Of a DNA stretch of 53,314 nt, positions 31,420-39,297 are shown piece after piece. The notes under the pieces are model-generated. The model was not told the DNA's origin. It saw nothing but the letters and a program-made list of their open reading frames with translations, and ran no database searches. Each line of letters opens with the position of its first letter. The stretch's first letter is position 1. The translations under genes were made by a program, and so were the position numbers. Origin of the DNA: Anaerolineae bacterium (lineage in GTDB: Bacteria > Chloroflexota > Anaerolineae > Aggregatilineales > Phototrophicaceae); assembly GCA_023382675.1 (NCBI GenBank), contig JAHDWN010000024.1:1-53314 (forward strand), written 5' to 3'.

Positions 31420-32895
31420 TCAGGTCGGAGTGCAATACTGCGAACGATGATCGACAATCTCGCCGTGTGCGTCGCGCACAACCAGTTCGAGCGGCATCTG
31501 CCCCGGCAGTGAGTGCGTGGCGCAGCTAAAACACGGGTCGTAGCTGCGGAACGCCATCTCGACCATGTTCAGAATGGCATCGTTGACCACGCCGTCGTGG
31601 ATCAGCGCGTTGGCCGCTTTCTTGATCGTGTACGTGATCGGCGCGAAGTTGTTGGTCGTCCCGACGATCAGGTTGACCTTCGTCAGGATGCCGTTCTCGT
31701 CCGTTTCGTAGTGATGCGTCAGCGTTCCGCGCGGCGCTTCCACCGAGCCGATGCCGACGGTCGGCTTCTCGGTCGGGATCGTGCGCACGTTCGGGCTGGT
31801 GATCTCTGGATCAGTGACCAGCTCGACCATCCGCTCCGCCGCGTACACCAGTTCGACCAGGCGCGCCCAATGCGTCGCCAGTGTGTGATGCACCGGCCTG
31901 CCGCCCAACGTCTTGTAGAACTCCTCATAGGCTTCCTGCGCTTTGGGCGTCGCCATGCCGTCCGCCGCGTTCAGGCGGCTGAGCGGCGTGCAGGCATACA
32001 TGCCTGAGTCCTTGCCGTCCACCAGACCTTTCCAGCCGACGCCTTTCAGGTACGGATACTTCAGGTAGCTGTAGGGTTCGACACGCTCGGCAATGTGTTT
32101 GATGTAATCACGCGGGTCATATTTGACGAACTCGTTGCCGTCCGGATCGACCACGCGGATCATGCCGTCGTAGAAGTTGACTTTGTTCTGCGCGTCCACC
32201 GTGCCCATGTAGTAGGTATGCTGCGTGTAGACATCGCCGACGATCAAATCGACATAAGCCTGATTTTGCAGCACGATGTCGCGGAAGACCTGGAGCGACC
32301 ACAGGCCGAACTCCACATTCTCGCGCGCCACCTCTTCGATGAACTTGCGCTCCTCTTCGTTGATCGCCTTGCTCATCCCGCCCGGCAGCCCGGCGACCGG
32401 ATGGATCGCCCGCCCGCCGATGATCTTGATCACTTCGTGGTTCTTCTTACGTGTGTTGATCACACGCAGGCCGGCTTCCGTGCCAACTTTCGCCACCACG
32501 CCCAGGATGTTGCGTTCGCCGGCGGGCGCGTCTGGCCCGACGACGAAATCCGGCCCACCGAGCGCGTAGAAGTGCGTCGTGTGGTCAGTGCAATAGAAGG
32601 CGCTGTAAAAGAGCTCGCGCAGTTTCTTGGCTGCCGAGGGCGGATCGACCTTGTACAGGTCGTCGAGCGCCTTGCTCGCCGCCATGTGATGCGCCTCCGG
32701 GCAGACGCCGCAGATGCGGTTGGTGATGCGGGGCATCTCCTCTGCCGGGCGGCCCAGGCAAAAGACCTCGAAGCCGCGCAGTTCCGGGATCTGGAAATAC
32801 GTGTTGGCGACATTGCCAGCATCGTCGAGGAAGACCTCGATCTTGCCGTGACCCTCCAGCCGTGTGATCGGGTCAATCGTGATTCGTTGTTTCAT
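31420..32895 (-). CDS. mvhA: [NiFe]-hydrogenase large subunit, Mvh type (group 3c)
   Basis: A 491-residue catalytic subunit. L1 motif RICGVCPEAHH (C62, C65) and L2 motif DPCFSCATH (residues 453-461) supply the four Ni-Fe cysteines. The 30 residues after His461 form the peptide removed at maturation. The N-terminal ITIDPITRLEGHGKIEVFLD and LPGGMSKAINEEERKFIEE are typical of F420-non-reducing (Mvh) and related hydrogenases. ATG 32895 is used; a GTG one codon earlier is possible. It would oxidise H2 and deliver electrons through MvhG and MvhD to HdrA. Gene order mvhD-mvhG-mvhA follows hdrCBA. Confidence 0.92.
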   Translation of the reverse strand: MKQRITIDPITRLEGHGKIEVFLDDAGNVANTYFQIPELRGFEVFCLGRPAEEMPRITNRICGVCPEAHHMAASKALDDLYKVDPPSAAKKLRELFYSAFYCTDHTTHFYALGGPDFVVGPDAPAGERNILGVVAKVGTEAGLRVINTRKKNHEVIKIIGGRAIHPVAGLPGGMSKAINEEERKFIEEVARENVEFGLWSLQVFRDIVLQNQAYVDLIVGDVYTQHTYYMGTVDAQNKVNFYDGMIRVVDPDGNEFVKYDPRDYIKHIAERVEPYSYLKYPYLKGVGWKGLVDGKDSGMYACTPLSRLNAADGMATPKAQEAYEEFYKTLGGRPVHHTLATHWARLVELVYAAERMVELVTDPEITSPNVRTIPTEKPTVGIGSVEAPRGTLTHHYETDENGILTKVNLIVGTTNNFAPITYTIKKAANALIHDGVVNDAILNMVEMAFRSYDPCFSCATHSLPGQMPLELVVRDAHGEIVDHRSQYCTPT

Positions 32896-32905
32896 CACAG
32901 CCCCC

Positions 32906-33934
32906 TCAGGTCTTCAGCTTCGGGTCGAGGTGCGGCACTTCTTCCAGCGGCTGCGCCCGGCGGTCGCCGTTTTCGCGCACCAGCGCCGTCCGTCGGAGCA
33001 TCGAGTGCGCCAGGCCGAACCGGTAGAAGTAACCGGCGGGGTCGGGCAGCGTATCCAGAACGGCGTCGATCTCCTCCGGCGTCTTGGCGTCGATGACCGA
33101 GCCGATAGCGCTGATCATGCGCGCGCCGCCATCGACCACATCGACGTTCGGGCCATAACAGCCACGGCAGCCCATGTTGACCGATGGACACAACGCCCCA
33201 CAACCCGCACGGGTAGCGATCCCCATGCACAGCAGCCCTTGATCGAGCAGGCACTTGTTGGGATCAGGGATGATCTCTTGCGGGCGGTAAAAGCGCTTGA
33301 TCTTCTTTTCCTCGCGCTCGCGTGGGCACTCGTCACACACGGTCACGTCCATACCGATGACCGAGCCGGGCGGCGGCAGTTGGCCGCTCATAATCGCTTC
33401 GACCGCCGCCTGAGTCCACTTGGCCTCTGGCGGGCAGCCCGGCAGGTAATAATCGACCGGCACGACCTGATCGAGCGTCTTGACGGTGTCCCAGTACGCC
33501 GGCAGCGTCAGTGTGCCTTCCGGCACGGTGGTCTGTGGCTGCGGCTCGACACCCTCTGGATTATCGACGGTCGGCGCATCGTGGTAGATGTACTGCATCA
33601 TATGCTTGCGGTCGGCGAAGTTCGCCAGGCCGGGGATGCAGCCTTCCATCGCGCAGCTTCCATATGCGACCAGCACCTTGCTCTTCTTGCGCAGGAGATG
33701 CGCCATCTCGGCGTTCTCCTCGGTGCGAATCGCCCCGTTGAAGAGCGTCACGTCGATTTCGCCGTCCGCCATCGCCGCGACATCGGCTTTCTTGAAGTCG
33801 AGCACGCACGGCCAGAAGACGAGATCGAACGCGGCGGCGACATCCAGGATCTTTTCGTGGATCGCCAGGATCGCGATTTCGCAGCCGCCGCACGAAGACG
33901 CCCAGTAGACTGCCAGTTTCGGTTTCGCGCTCAT
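32906..33934 (-). CDS. mvhG: [NiFe]-hydrogenase small subunit, Mvh type
   Basis: A 342-residue electron-transfer subunit. The proximal cluster site is SSCGGCE (C15, C18) with further ligands in YGSCAMEGC and LPGCPPE. The second half holds Cys-rich segments for medial and distal clusters (DECPRERE; CLLDQGLLCMG; GCGALCPSVNMGCRGCYGP). No Tat signal is present, so the enzyme is cytoplasmic, as expected for group 3c. ATG 33934 overlaps the mvhD stop (ATGA), and the next gene starts 10 bases after its end. Slightly longer than methanogen MvhG because of a charged C-terminus. Confidence 0.92.
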   Translation of the reverse strand: MSAKPKLAVYWASSCGGCEIAILAIHEKILDVAAAFDLVFWPCVLDFKKADVAAMADGEIDVTLFNGAIRTEENAEMAHLLRKKSKVLVAYGSCAMEGCIPGLANFADRKHMMQYIYHDAPTVDNPEGVEPQPQTTVPEGTLTLPAYWDTVKTLDQVVPVDYYLPGCPPEAKWTQAAVEAIMSGQLPPPGSVIGMDVTVCDECPREREEKKIKRFYRPQEIIPDPNKCLLDQGLLCMGIATRAGCGALCPSVNMGCRGCYGPNVDVVDGGARMISAIGSVIDAKTPEEIDAVLDTLPDPAGYFYRFGLAHSMLRRTALVRENGDRRAQPLEEVPHLDPKLKT

Positions 33935-34416
33935 AACGGCACTCCCTCTTCTTGGTGCGGCGCAGTCTCTTCGAGATTGTCGCGCCATTGCATCGGGCCG
34001 AGCCGGGCCACCTTCTCCGTCATCTCTTTGACAGTCTCGGTGAAGATGCCGCCCTGCGCGGCGGATGCCCAGGCAAGCTGCACCCGATCCGGATGGACGC
34101 CCAACTGCGCCAGCGTGCGCTGAAGCAGCGCGATCCGGCGCATGGCTTTGTAGTTGCCCTCCTCGTAGTGGCACTGGCCGGGATGGCAGCCCATCACCAG
34201 CACGCCGTCCGCGCCTTCACGCAGCGCCTTGACGACGAAGGTCGGGTCGAGGCGGCCCGTACACATGATGCGAATATCGCGCAGAGTCGCCGGGTAGCCG
34301 AAGCGGCTCGTGCCCGCGAGATCTGCCGCGCGATACGAACACCAGTTGCACAGGAAGCCAATGATCACGGGTGCGCGGTCGCCCCATGCAGGATTGAATT
34401 GACTATAGTCGGCCAT
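33931..34416 (-). CDS. mvhD: methyl-viologen-reducing hydrogenase delta subunit (MvhD)
   Basis: A 161-residue [2Fe-2S] protein that links the hydrogenase to HdrA. ATG 34416 has GGGAGG about 10 bases upstream. The MvhD signature is FLCNWCSYRAADLAGTSRF, followed by RIMCTGRLDPTFVVKALREG and VMGCHPGQCHYEEGNYKA: five conserved Cys for the cluster. The frame starting at 34440 includes eight extra codons without a site. Its position between hdrA and mvhG is the standard arrangement for the MvhADG-HdrABC electron-bifurcating complex. Confidence 0.92.
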   Translation of the reverse strand: MADYSQFNPAWGDRAPVIIGFLCNWCSYRAADLAGTSRFGYPATLRDIRIMCTGRLDPTFVVKALREGADGVLVMGCHPGQCHYEEGNYKAMRRIALLQRTLAQLGVHPDRVQLAWASAAQGGIFTETVKEMTEKVARLGPMQWRDNLEETAPHQEEGVPL

Positions 34417-34436
34417 TATGCTTCTGCCTCCCGTGC

Positions 34437-36458
34437 TCACGCAGGTTCCATCTCGACGACGCGCACCTTCTCATTCGGCGAGCGCACGTCGTAGAGCAGG
34501 CCTTCGATTTGCGACATGATCGAGTCGTAGGTGTAGTGCTGCCCCGTGATCACCTGGCTTGGGCAGGCGGCGACACACGTGCCGCAGCCTTTGCACTGCG
34601 CCGGGTTGACACGGCTGACGCCCTTTTCGGCGATGAAATCAATCGCGTTGTAGGGGCACAGGTTGTTGCAGATGCGGCAGCCAGAGCAGCGATCTTCGTC
34701 GATCTGCGCCCGCACCGGCTCGATCTGAACTTCGCCCTTGCCGATCAAACCGAGGACACGCGCAGCGGTCGCCTCACCCTGCGAAACGCTCGCCGGGATG
34801 TCTTTCGGCCCCTGGCACGTGCCGGCAATGAAGATACCTTCGGTCATCGTCGCCACGGGATCGAGCTTGGGATGCCGCTCCGTGAAGAAGCCTGCATCCG
34901 AGCAGCCGATGCCGAAGCGATGGGCGACTTCGCTGGCGTCGGCGCGCGGCTCCATAGCGACCATCAGGATCACCATGTCCACCGGCACACGGCGCTGCTT
35001 GCCGATCAGCGTGTCTTCCGCCTGGACGATCAGCTTGCCCTCTTCGCCGGGCAGCCGGGCGGCATCAGTGACTTCCGCCGCACGCCCGCGAATGAAGTGT
35101 GTACCTTCTTCCAGCAAACGGGTGTAGAACAACTCGTAATCTTTGAACGCGGTGCGCATGTCGATATAGAAGTTGTAGACCTGCGCGTTCGTCTTTTCTT
35201 TGACCAGGTGCGCGAACTTGAGCGCGGCCATGCAGCAGGTCGCCGAACAATAGACGTTCGTGTTCTTGTCGCGACTGCCGACACAGTGGATGATGGCAAC
35301 AGTTTCCGGCGCAGTCACGCCGTCACGCAGCACGACCTTGCCGTCAGTCGGCCCGGAGGCGTTCGTCATCCGCTCAAATTCCATGCTCGTGAAGACGTTC
35401 GCCAACCGCCCATAACCATAGGCCGGGATGCGGCGCGCGTCGAACACGTCGTAGCCGGTCGCCAGCACGATATTGCCGACGTTGACGACGACGACTTCGT
35501 CTTCCTGGTCGAACTTGATCGCGCCGGTCGGGCAGAACTTCTCGCACGCCTTGCAGCGCCCATTCTTGAAGTAGATGCACGATTCGGTGTCGATCACCGG
35601 GTACTTGGGCACAGCCTGCGGGAATGGCCGGTAGACGGCTGTCCGGTAGCCCAGCCCTGACTCGTAGACATCATCGATGACCTTGGCCGGGCAGCGTTCC
35701 CAGCAGTCACCGCAGCCGGTGCAGAGCGTGGTGTCGATCTTGCGCGCCCGCTTGCGGATGCGCACCGTGAAATTGCCGACGTAGCCATCGACCTGCTCGA
35801 CTTCGCTGTAGGTCAGCAGCTCGATATTCGGGCTGTTGCCCACGTCGAACATCTTCGGCGTCAGGATGCAGGCGGCGCAGTCCAGCGTCGGGAACGTCTT
35901 ATCGAACTGGGCCATGTGCCCGCCGATGCTCGGTTCGCGCTCGACCAGCAGCACCTTGTAGCCCGCGCCAGCGATCTCCAGCGCCGCGTTGATGCCCGCG
36001 ATGCCGCCACCGACAACCAGTGTCGTCTTGTTGATCGGCGCGCGGAACGGCTCGAGCGGCGCTAGCTCCAATGACCGGCGCACCGCCCCGCTGATGATGG
36101 CCTTGGCCTTTTCGGTCGCGGCGGGCTTGTCGTCCTGATGCACCCAGCTTGCGTGTTCGCGGATGTTCGCCATCTCGAACAGATACGGGTTCATCCCCGC
36201 GCGCTGGCACGCACCACGGAAGGTCGGCTCGTGCATGTGTGGCGAACACGCCGCCACGACCACGCGCGTCAGCCCTTCTTTCTTGATGTCTTCCTCGACC
36301 ATCTCCTGGCCGAGGCTGGAGCACATGAACTTGTAATCCTTGGCGACGGCAACGTTGGGCAACTGTCCCGCCCATTCGGACACCTCTTCGACATTGACCG
36401 TACCGGCAATGTTGTGCCCGCAGTGGCAAACGTAGACGCCAACTTTCTCTTCGCTCAT
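34437..36458 (-). CDS. hdrA: heterodisulfide reductase-like subunit A (flavin bifurcating)
   Basis: A 673-residue iron-sulfur flavoprotein. The N-terminal domain has VYVCHCGHNIAGTVNVEEV; the FAD dinucleotide site is TTLVVGGGIAGINAALEIA (~145-165) with LVEREPSIGGHMAQFDKTF. LDCAACILTPKM is the conserved HdrA Cys site. Fe-S sites are CTGCGDCWERCP, CKACEKFCPTG, and C-terminal CSGCRICNNLCPYNAI and CKGCGTCVAACPS. It would accept hydride-derived electron pairs from H2 via MvhD and split them, one to ferredoxin and one to the HdrBC branch. AAGGAGCG precedes ATG 36458, which overlaps the hdrB stop by 4 bases. Confidence 0.93.
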   Translation of the reverse strand: MSEEKVGVYVCHCGHNIAGTVNVEEVSEWAGQLPNVAVAKDYKFMCSSLGQEMVEEDIKKEGLTRVVVAACSPHMHEPTFRGACQRAGMNPYLFEMANIREHASWVHQDDKPAATEKAKAIISGAVRRSLELAPLEPFRAPINKTTLVVGGGIAGINAALEIAGAGYKVLLVEREPSIGGHMAQFDKTFPTLDCAACILTPKMFDVGNSPNIELLTYSEVEQVDGYVGNFTVRIRKRARKIDTTLCTGCGDCWERCPAKVIDDVYESGLGYRTAVYRPFPQAVPKYPVIDTESCIYFKNGRCKACEKFCPTGAIKFDQEDEVVVVNVGNIVLATGYDVFDARRIPAYGYGRLANVFTSMEFERMTNASGPTDGKVVLRDGVTAPETVAIIHCVGSRDKNTNVYCSATCCMAALKFAHLVKEKTNAQVYNFYIDMRTAFKDYELFYTRLLEEGTHFIRGRAAEVTDAARLPGEEGKLIVQAEDTLIGKQRRVPVDMVILMVAMEPRADASEVAHRFGIGCSDAGFFTERHPKLDPVATMTEGIFIAGTCQGPKDIPASVSQGEATAARVLGLIGKGEVQIEPVRAQIDEDRCSGCRICNNLCPYNAIDFIAEKGVSRVNPAQCKGCGTCVAACPSQVITGQHYTYDSIMSQIEGLLYDVRSPNEKVRVVEMEPA

Positions 36459-37435
36459 GATTCGCTCCTTCCGCCCCCGTTCAGAGCCGGCATCGGCAGC
36501 GCCTGTTTATCTTTGCGTTTCGGGCGTTCGCGCTCCTCAGGCTCCTCGCGCCCGATTTGCGCGAGCGCGCGATCGGCAGACACAACTTCACTGCCGAAGC
36601 CGAGTTCCTGCGGCGTCATGCCGAAGGCGATGCCCATCAACTGCGTGAAATACAGGATGGGGATATTGAAATCTGTACCGAACGTGCGGTTGACCTGGCC
36701 CTGATAGACGTCCAGGTTGAGCTGGCACATCGGGCACAGCGTGACGATGGCATCCGCGCCGTAATCGGCGGCGTTTTTGAGGATGCGCCGGATCAGCTCG
36801 TAGGCGACCGCCTCGCTGATCTGGGTCATATGGCCGCCGCAGCAGTGCGTCTTCATCGGGAAATCGATGACCGTCGCACCGAGCGTCGTCATCAATTTGT
36901 CCAGATGCGTCGGGTACTCGGTGTTGTAGCCCGTGTCCGGGCGCACGATCAGGCAGCCGTAATACGGCGCGACGCGCATCCCTTGCAGCGAGCGCGTGAC
37001 TTCTGCGCCGATCTTCTCGTAGCCGACATCCTGAACGACGATGTCGAGCAGATGGCGAACACGCAGCGAACCGGCGTTGTAGTGCAGGTTGCCCGCCGCC
37101 AGCGCCTGATTGACCTGCTGATTGAGCTTCTTGTACTTCGCCATGTAGTCGTTGGTCTTGCGCAGGTTGAGGTAGCAGGCGCTGCACGGCGCGACCAGTT
37201 CCGGCGCGCCGCCGGTTTGCGCAGCCAGCGCCAGGTTACGGGCGACCAGGCTGTAGGCAGGCAGGGCATTGATGCTGAAGAATTCCGTCGCGCCGCAGCA
37301 GTTCCAATCATCAATTTCGTTGAAGGTGAGATTGAGCCGTTCGGCGACCCGCTTGGTTGAGATGTCGTAGGCGTGGGCTGATGCTTGCAGCGAGCAGCCG
37401 GGATAGTAAACATAGGCGCCGTTGCTTGCGGTCAC
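36455..37435 (-). CDS. hdrB: heterodisulfide reductase-like subunit B
   Basis: A 326-residue protein with two CCG domains that ligate the unusual noncubane [4Fe-4S] clusters reducing disulfides in methanogens. CCG 1: YYPGCSLQ ... DDWNCCGATEF ... APCSACYLN. CCG 2: PYYGCLIV ... KTHCCGGHM ... TLCPMCQLN. Both are complete. It starts at GTG 37435, which overlaps the hdrC stop (GTGA), with GGAGGTG upstream. A charged tail of about 30 residues (REEPEERERPKRKDKQ...) after the second domain is longer than usual. In a bacterium without CoM-S-S-CoB the physiological acceptor is unknown. Confidence 0.92.
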   Translation of the reverse strand: MTASNGAYVYYPGCSLQASAHAYDISTKRVAERLNLTFNEIDDWNCCGATEFFSINALPAYSLVARNLALAAQTGGAPELVAPCSACYLNLRKTNDYMAKYKKLNQQVNQALAAGNLHYNAGSLRVRHLLDIVVQDVGYEKIGAEVTRSLQGMRVAPYYGCLIVRPDTGYNTEYPTHLDKLMTTLGATVIDFPMKTHCCGGHMTQISEAVAYELIRRILKNAADYGADAIVTLCPMCQLNLDVYQGQVNRTFGTDFNIPILYFTQLMGIAFGMTPQELGFGSEVVSADRALAQIGREEPEERERPKRKDKQALPMPALNGGGRSES

Positions 37436-38007
37436 GGAGCACCTCCATGCTGCGCCGCGAGCCGCTTGGCCTCGTTCAGGATCGCCGTGAGCTGCGGCAT
37501 GTTGCGAATGCGGTCGGGTGTGGTGTTCAGGCGGCCCCGGCGCAGCATGTCGAAGCCCAGCCCGCCCTTACTCAGGGTTTTGAGCGGGTGATGCGTCAAC
37601 TGGAACCGGGTCGCAAGGCCAAACTCGAAGCTGCGCCCATACTGCTCGATGTAACCGACGAAGCTGCCTGAGAAATCAGCGTGGGCCTCTTTGTGATATT
37701 TACCGGCGGCAATGGCTTTTTGTTTGAGGGTATACATCAGGTCGGTGATCGGGATTGCCTGGGGGCAGCGGACGGTGCAGTAATAACACGACACGCAATA
37801 CCAGGGCGTATTGCTTTCGAGCACTGCTTCGTCCATGTCTGCCATCAGCATTGCGAACAACCGGCGCGGGGTCGCGTCCATGTCCGCTCCCGATGGGCAC
37901 GAGCCGCCGCACGTGCCACACTGGAGACAGGTCATGAGAACATCGCCCCCTGGCGTTTCTGCCATGATTTGCTCGTATAACCCTGGCTTTCGTGAGGTGT
38001 AGAGCAT
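37432..38007 (-). CDS. hdrC: heterodisulfide reductase-like subunit C
   Basis: A 191-residue ferredoxin-type subunit that carries electrons from HdrA to HdrB. AAGGAGGT (38012-38019), a full anti-SD match, precedes ATG 38007. Two [4Fe-4S] motifs are CLQCGTCGGSCPSG and CVSCYYCTVRCPQAIP, followed by an alpha-helical region (DLMYTLKQKAIAAGKYHKEA) typical of HdrC. It is the first gene of the co-directional block hdrC-hdrB-hdrA-mvhD-mvhG-mvhA-protease-cNMP protein, joined mostly by 4-base overlaps. The gap upstream has an inverted repeat and a CRP-type palindrome. Confidence 0.92.
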   Translation of the reverse strand: MLYTSRKPGLYEQIMAETPGGDVLMTCLQCGTCGGSCPSGADMDATPRRLFAMLMADMDEAVLESNTPWYCVSCYYCTVRCPQAIPITDLMYTLKQKAIAAGKYHKEAHADFSGSFVGYIEQYGRSFEFGLATRFQLTHHPLKTLSKGGLGFDMLRRGRLNTTPDRIRNMPQLTAILNEAKRLAAQHGGAP

Positions 38008-38076
38008 GGCGACCTCCTTCGAATTTGGCGATGTCAATCACCGCCAATGCGGGCGCAACGAAGCGAGGCAGCGTGG

Positions 38077-38133
38077 AGATTGTTTGTTCTTAGAGGCAAC
38101 GACGACAGGTACTATTTAGAACGCAAACAATCT
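38077..38133. promoter_or_regulatory. long inverted repeat in the hdr operon 5' region
   Basis: agattgtttgttct (38077-38090) and agaacgcaaacaatct (38118-38133) are inverted copies that differ only by a CG insertion, separated by 27 bases. It lies 70-126 bases before the hdrC start, so it could form an RNA hairpin in the leader or be a protein-binding site. The surrounding gap 38008-38489 contains no gene. Confidence 0.6.
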
Positions 38134-38244
38134 AAACCGACTACGTTTGAACAAAACGTCCTCTGCCTCTAGTCTCAGTATATGCCAACCGCATGTTCAG
38201 CCTCAGTCGAAACAATCACGAATATTCCGTTACATTCGTCATGG

Positions 38245-38264
38245 ATTGTGAAATTTATCACAAT
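38245..38264. promoter_or_regulatory. CRP/FNR-family type palindrome
   Basis: attgtgaaatttatcacaat is a perfect inverted repeat with TGTGA-N6-TCACA at 38247-38262, matching the consensus core for CRP-family regulators. It lies between the hdr operon (-, starts 38007) and the flavodoxin gene (+, starts 38490). A TATAAT hexamer on the plus strand (38264-38269) begins at its last base. The regulator is not in the window: the operon's own cNMP-binding protein has no DNA-binding domain. Confidence 0.65.
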
Positions 38265-38275
38265 ATAATTTGAGG

Positions 38276-38476
38276 TGAATGGCTGTCGGCTAATTCGCTA
38301 ATATGCTAATGCGCTGCTTCACGTCAGCGCGAAAGCCCCTCTCAGAAATCAGAGAGGGGACTTTGCGGGCACGTTTGGCGGCCGGCTAATGCATTCACCG
38401 CGATTCTGTGAATTTGCCAAAGGTCAATATACCCAACAGCCAACGAGCTAAAGGCTATGGGCTAACGGCTCAATCC
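38276..38476. repeat. composite heptad repeat, second copy, with inverted core
   Basis: Left arm 38280-38322 is the reverse complement of the leader-plus-heptad type (ggctgtcggctaattcgcta). The middle is a hairpin, cccctctc/gagagggg at 38337-38360, whose reverse complement (gcaaagtcccctctctgatt) matches 9227-9262. The right arm (38426-38476) has forward units: acccaac, agccaac, gagctaa, aggctat, gggctaa, cggctca. It ends just before the flavodoxin ribosome site. Confidence 0.65.
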
Positions 38477-38489
38477 AAGGAGCGCCAGC

Positions 38490-38999
38490 ATGAGCAGCAA
38501 CATCCTGATCGTGTACGCATCGACCCAGGGCGGGACGGCGGAGGTCGCGGCAGTCATCGGCGACACGTTGCGCAGCGAGGCCGTTGCCGTCACCATCGCC
38601 GAGGCCGCCAGCGCACCCGCGCCGGACGACTACAGCGCCGTCATCATCGGCAGCCCGATCTATTCCGGCGATCCGCTGCCAGCGGTCGTCGCCTACGTCA
38701 AGGCGCATACGCCCGCGCTGCGGGAACGGCCAACCGCCCTGTTCGCCCTGGCGCTGCGCCTGCGCGACGGCCAGGACGACACGCGGCAGTCAGTGCTCGG
38801 CACGCTTGAGCAGTTGCACATCGCCCTTAAGCCTGTCACCATCGGCCTGTTCGCGGGCGCGCTCTGGTACGATAAGCTCGGCGCGATTGCCCGGCTGCAG
38901 GCGCAGACCAAGGGCCTGCCCGAAGGCGACTTCCGCGATTGGGACGCGATCCGCGCCTGGGCGGATGAGGCGCGCAGGGTGCTCCTGCCTGACGCGTGA
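38490..38999 (+). CDS. flavodoxin-domain protein (first copy)
   Basis: A 169-residue flavodoxin fold. AAGGAG lies 9 bases before ATG 38490. The FMN phosphate loop is VYASTQGGTAEVA (close to T-x-T/G-x-T). Later YSAVIIGSPIYSGDPLPAVV gives the aromatic isoalloxazine contact region and TIGLFAGALWYDKLG the third loop. The pattern is like menaquinone-dependent protoporphyrinogen oxidase (HemG)/flavodoxin_5 proteins. The function is unknown; it could be an electron carrier for the adjacent Hdr-Mvh complex, but it is divergently transcribed. A paralog is at 42640-43191. Confidence 0.82.
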   Translation: MSSNILIVYASTQGGTAEVAAVIGDTLRSEAVAVTIAEAASAPAPDDYSAVIIGSPIYSGDPLPAVVAYVKAHTPALRERPTALFALALRLRDGQDDTRQSVLGTLEQLHIALKPVTIGLFAGALWYDKLGAIARLQAQTKGLPEGDFRDWDAIRAWADEARRVLLPDA

Positions 39000-39297
39000 A
39001 ACGTGCAGCGCGTTCGCGCGGGCATATGTGTCTGTCGGAGGATGCTGCTCAAATGGGGAAAATGAAATGAGCGCCGTGCCCACCGGCCCGTTCACGGAGA
39101 AACGAGCAGGATAACTTGGCAAGTGGGCGGCGCATCACTCGTATCATATTCCCAAAAAAGTCACAAAAGTGAGGAGAAGTATCACTTTTTGGGGGTGACG
39201 TTTGGCGCTGATTCCATCCCCACCCCGTCGCGCTGCGCGCGACTCCCCTCCCCAATTGCGATGGGGAGGGGCTGAGGGAGGGGATTTATTTTCTCCC
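39000..39297. repeat. gap with a second copy of the GC-rich palindromic repeat
   Basis: 39215-39286 carries ccatccccaccccgtcgcgc and ccccTCCCCA(attgcga)TGGGGAgggg, the same family as 13719-13787. A separate inverted repeat, cccaaaaaagt (39151-39161) and actttttggg (39184-39193), lies upstream with a 22-base spacer. No coding sequence is supported. Confidence 0.7.
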
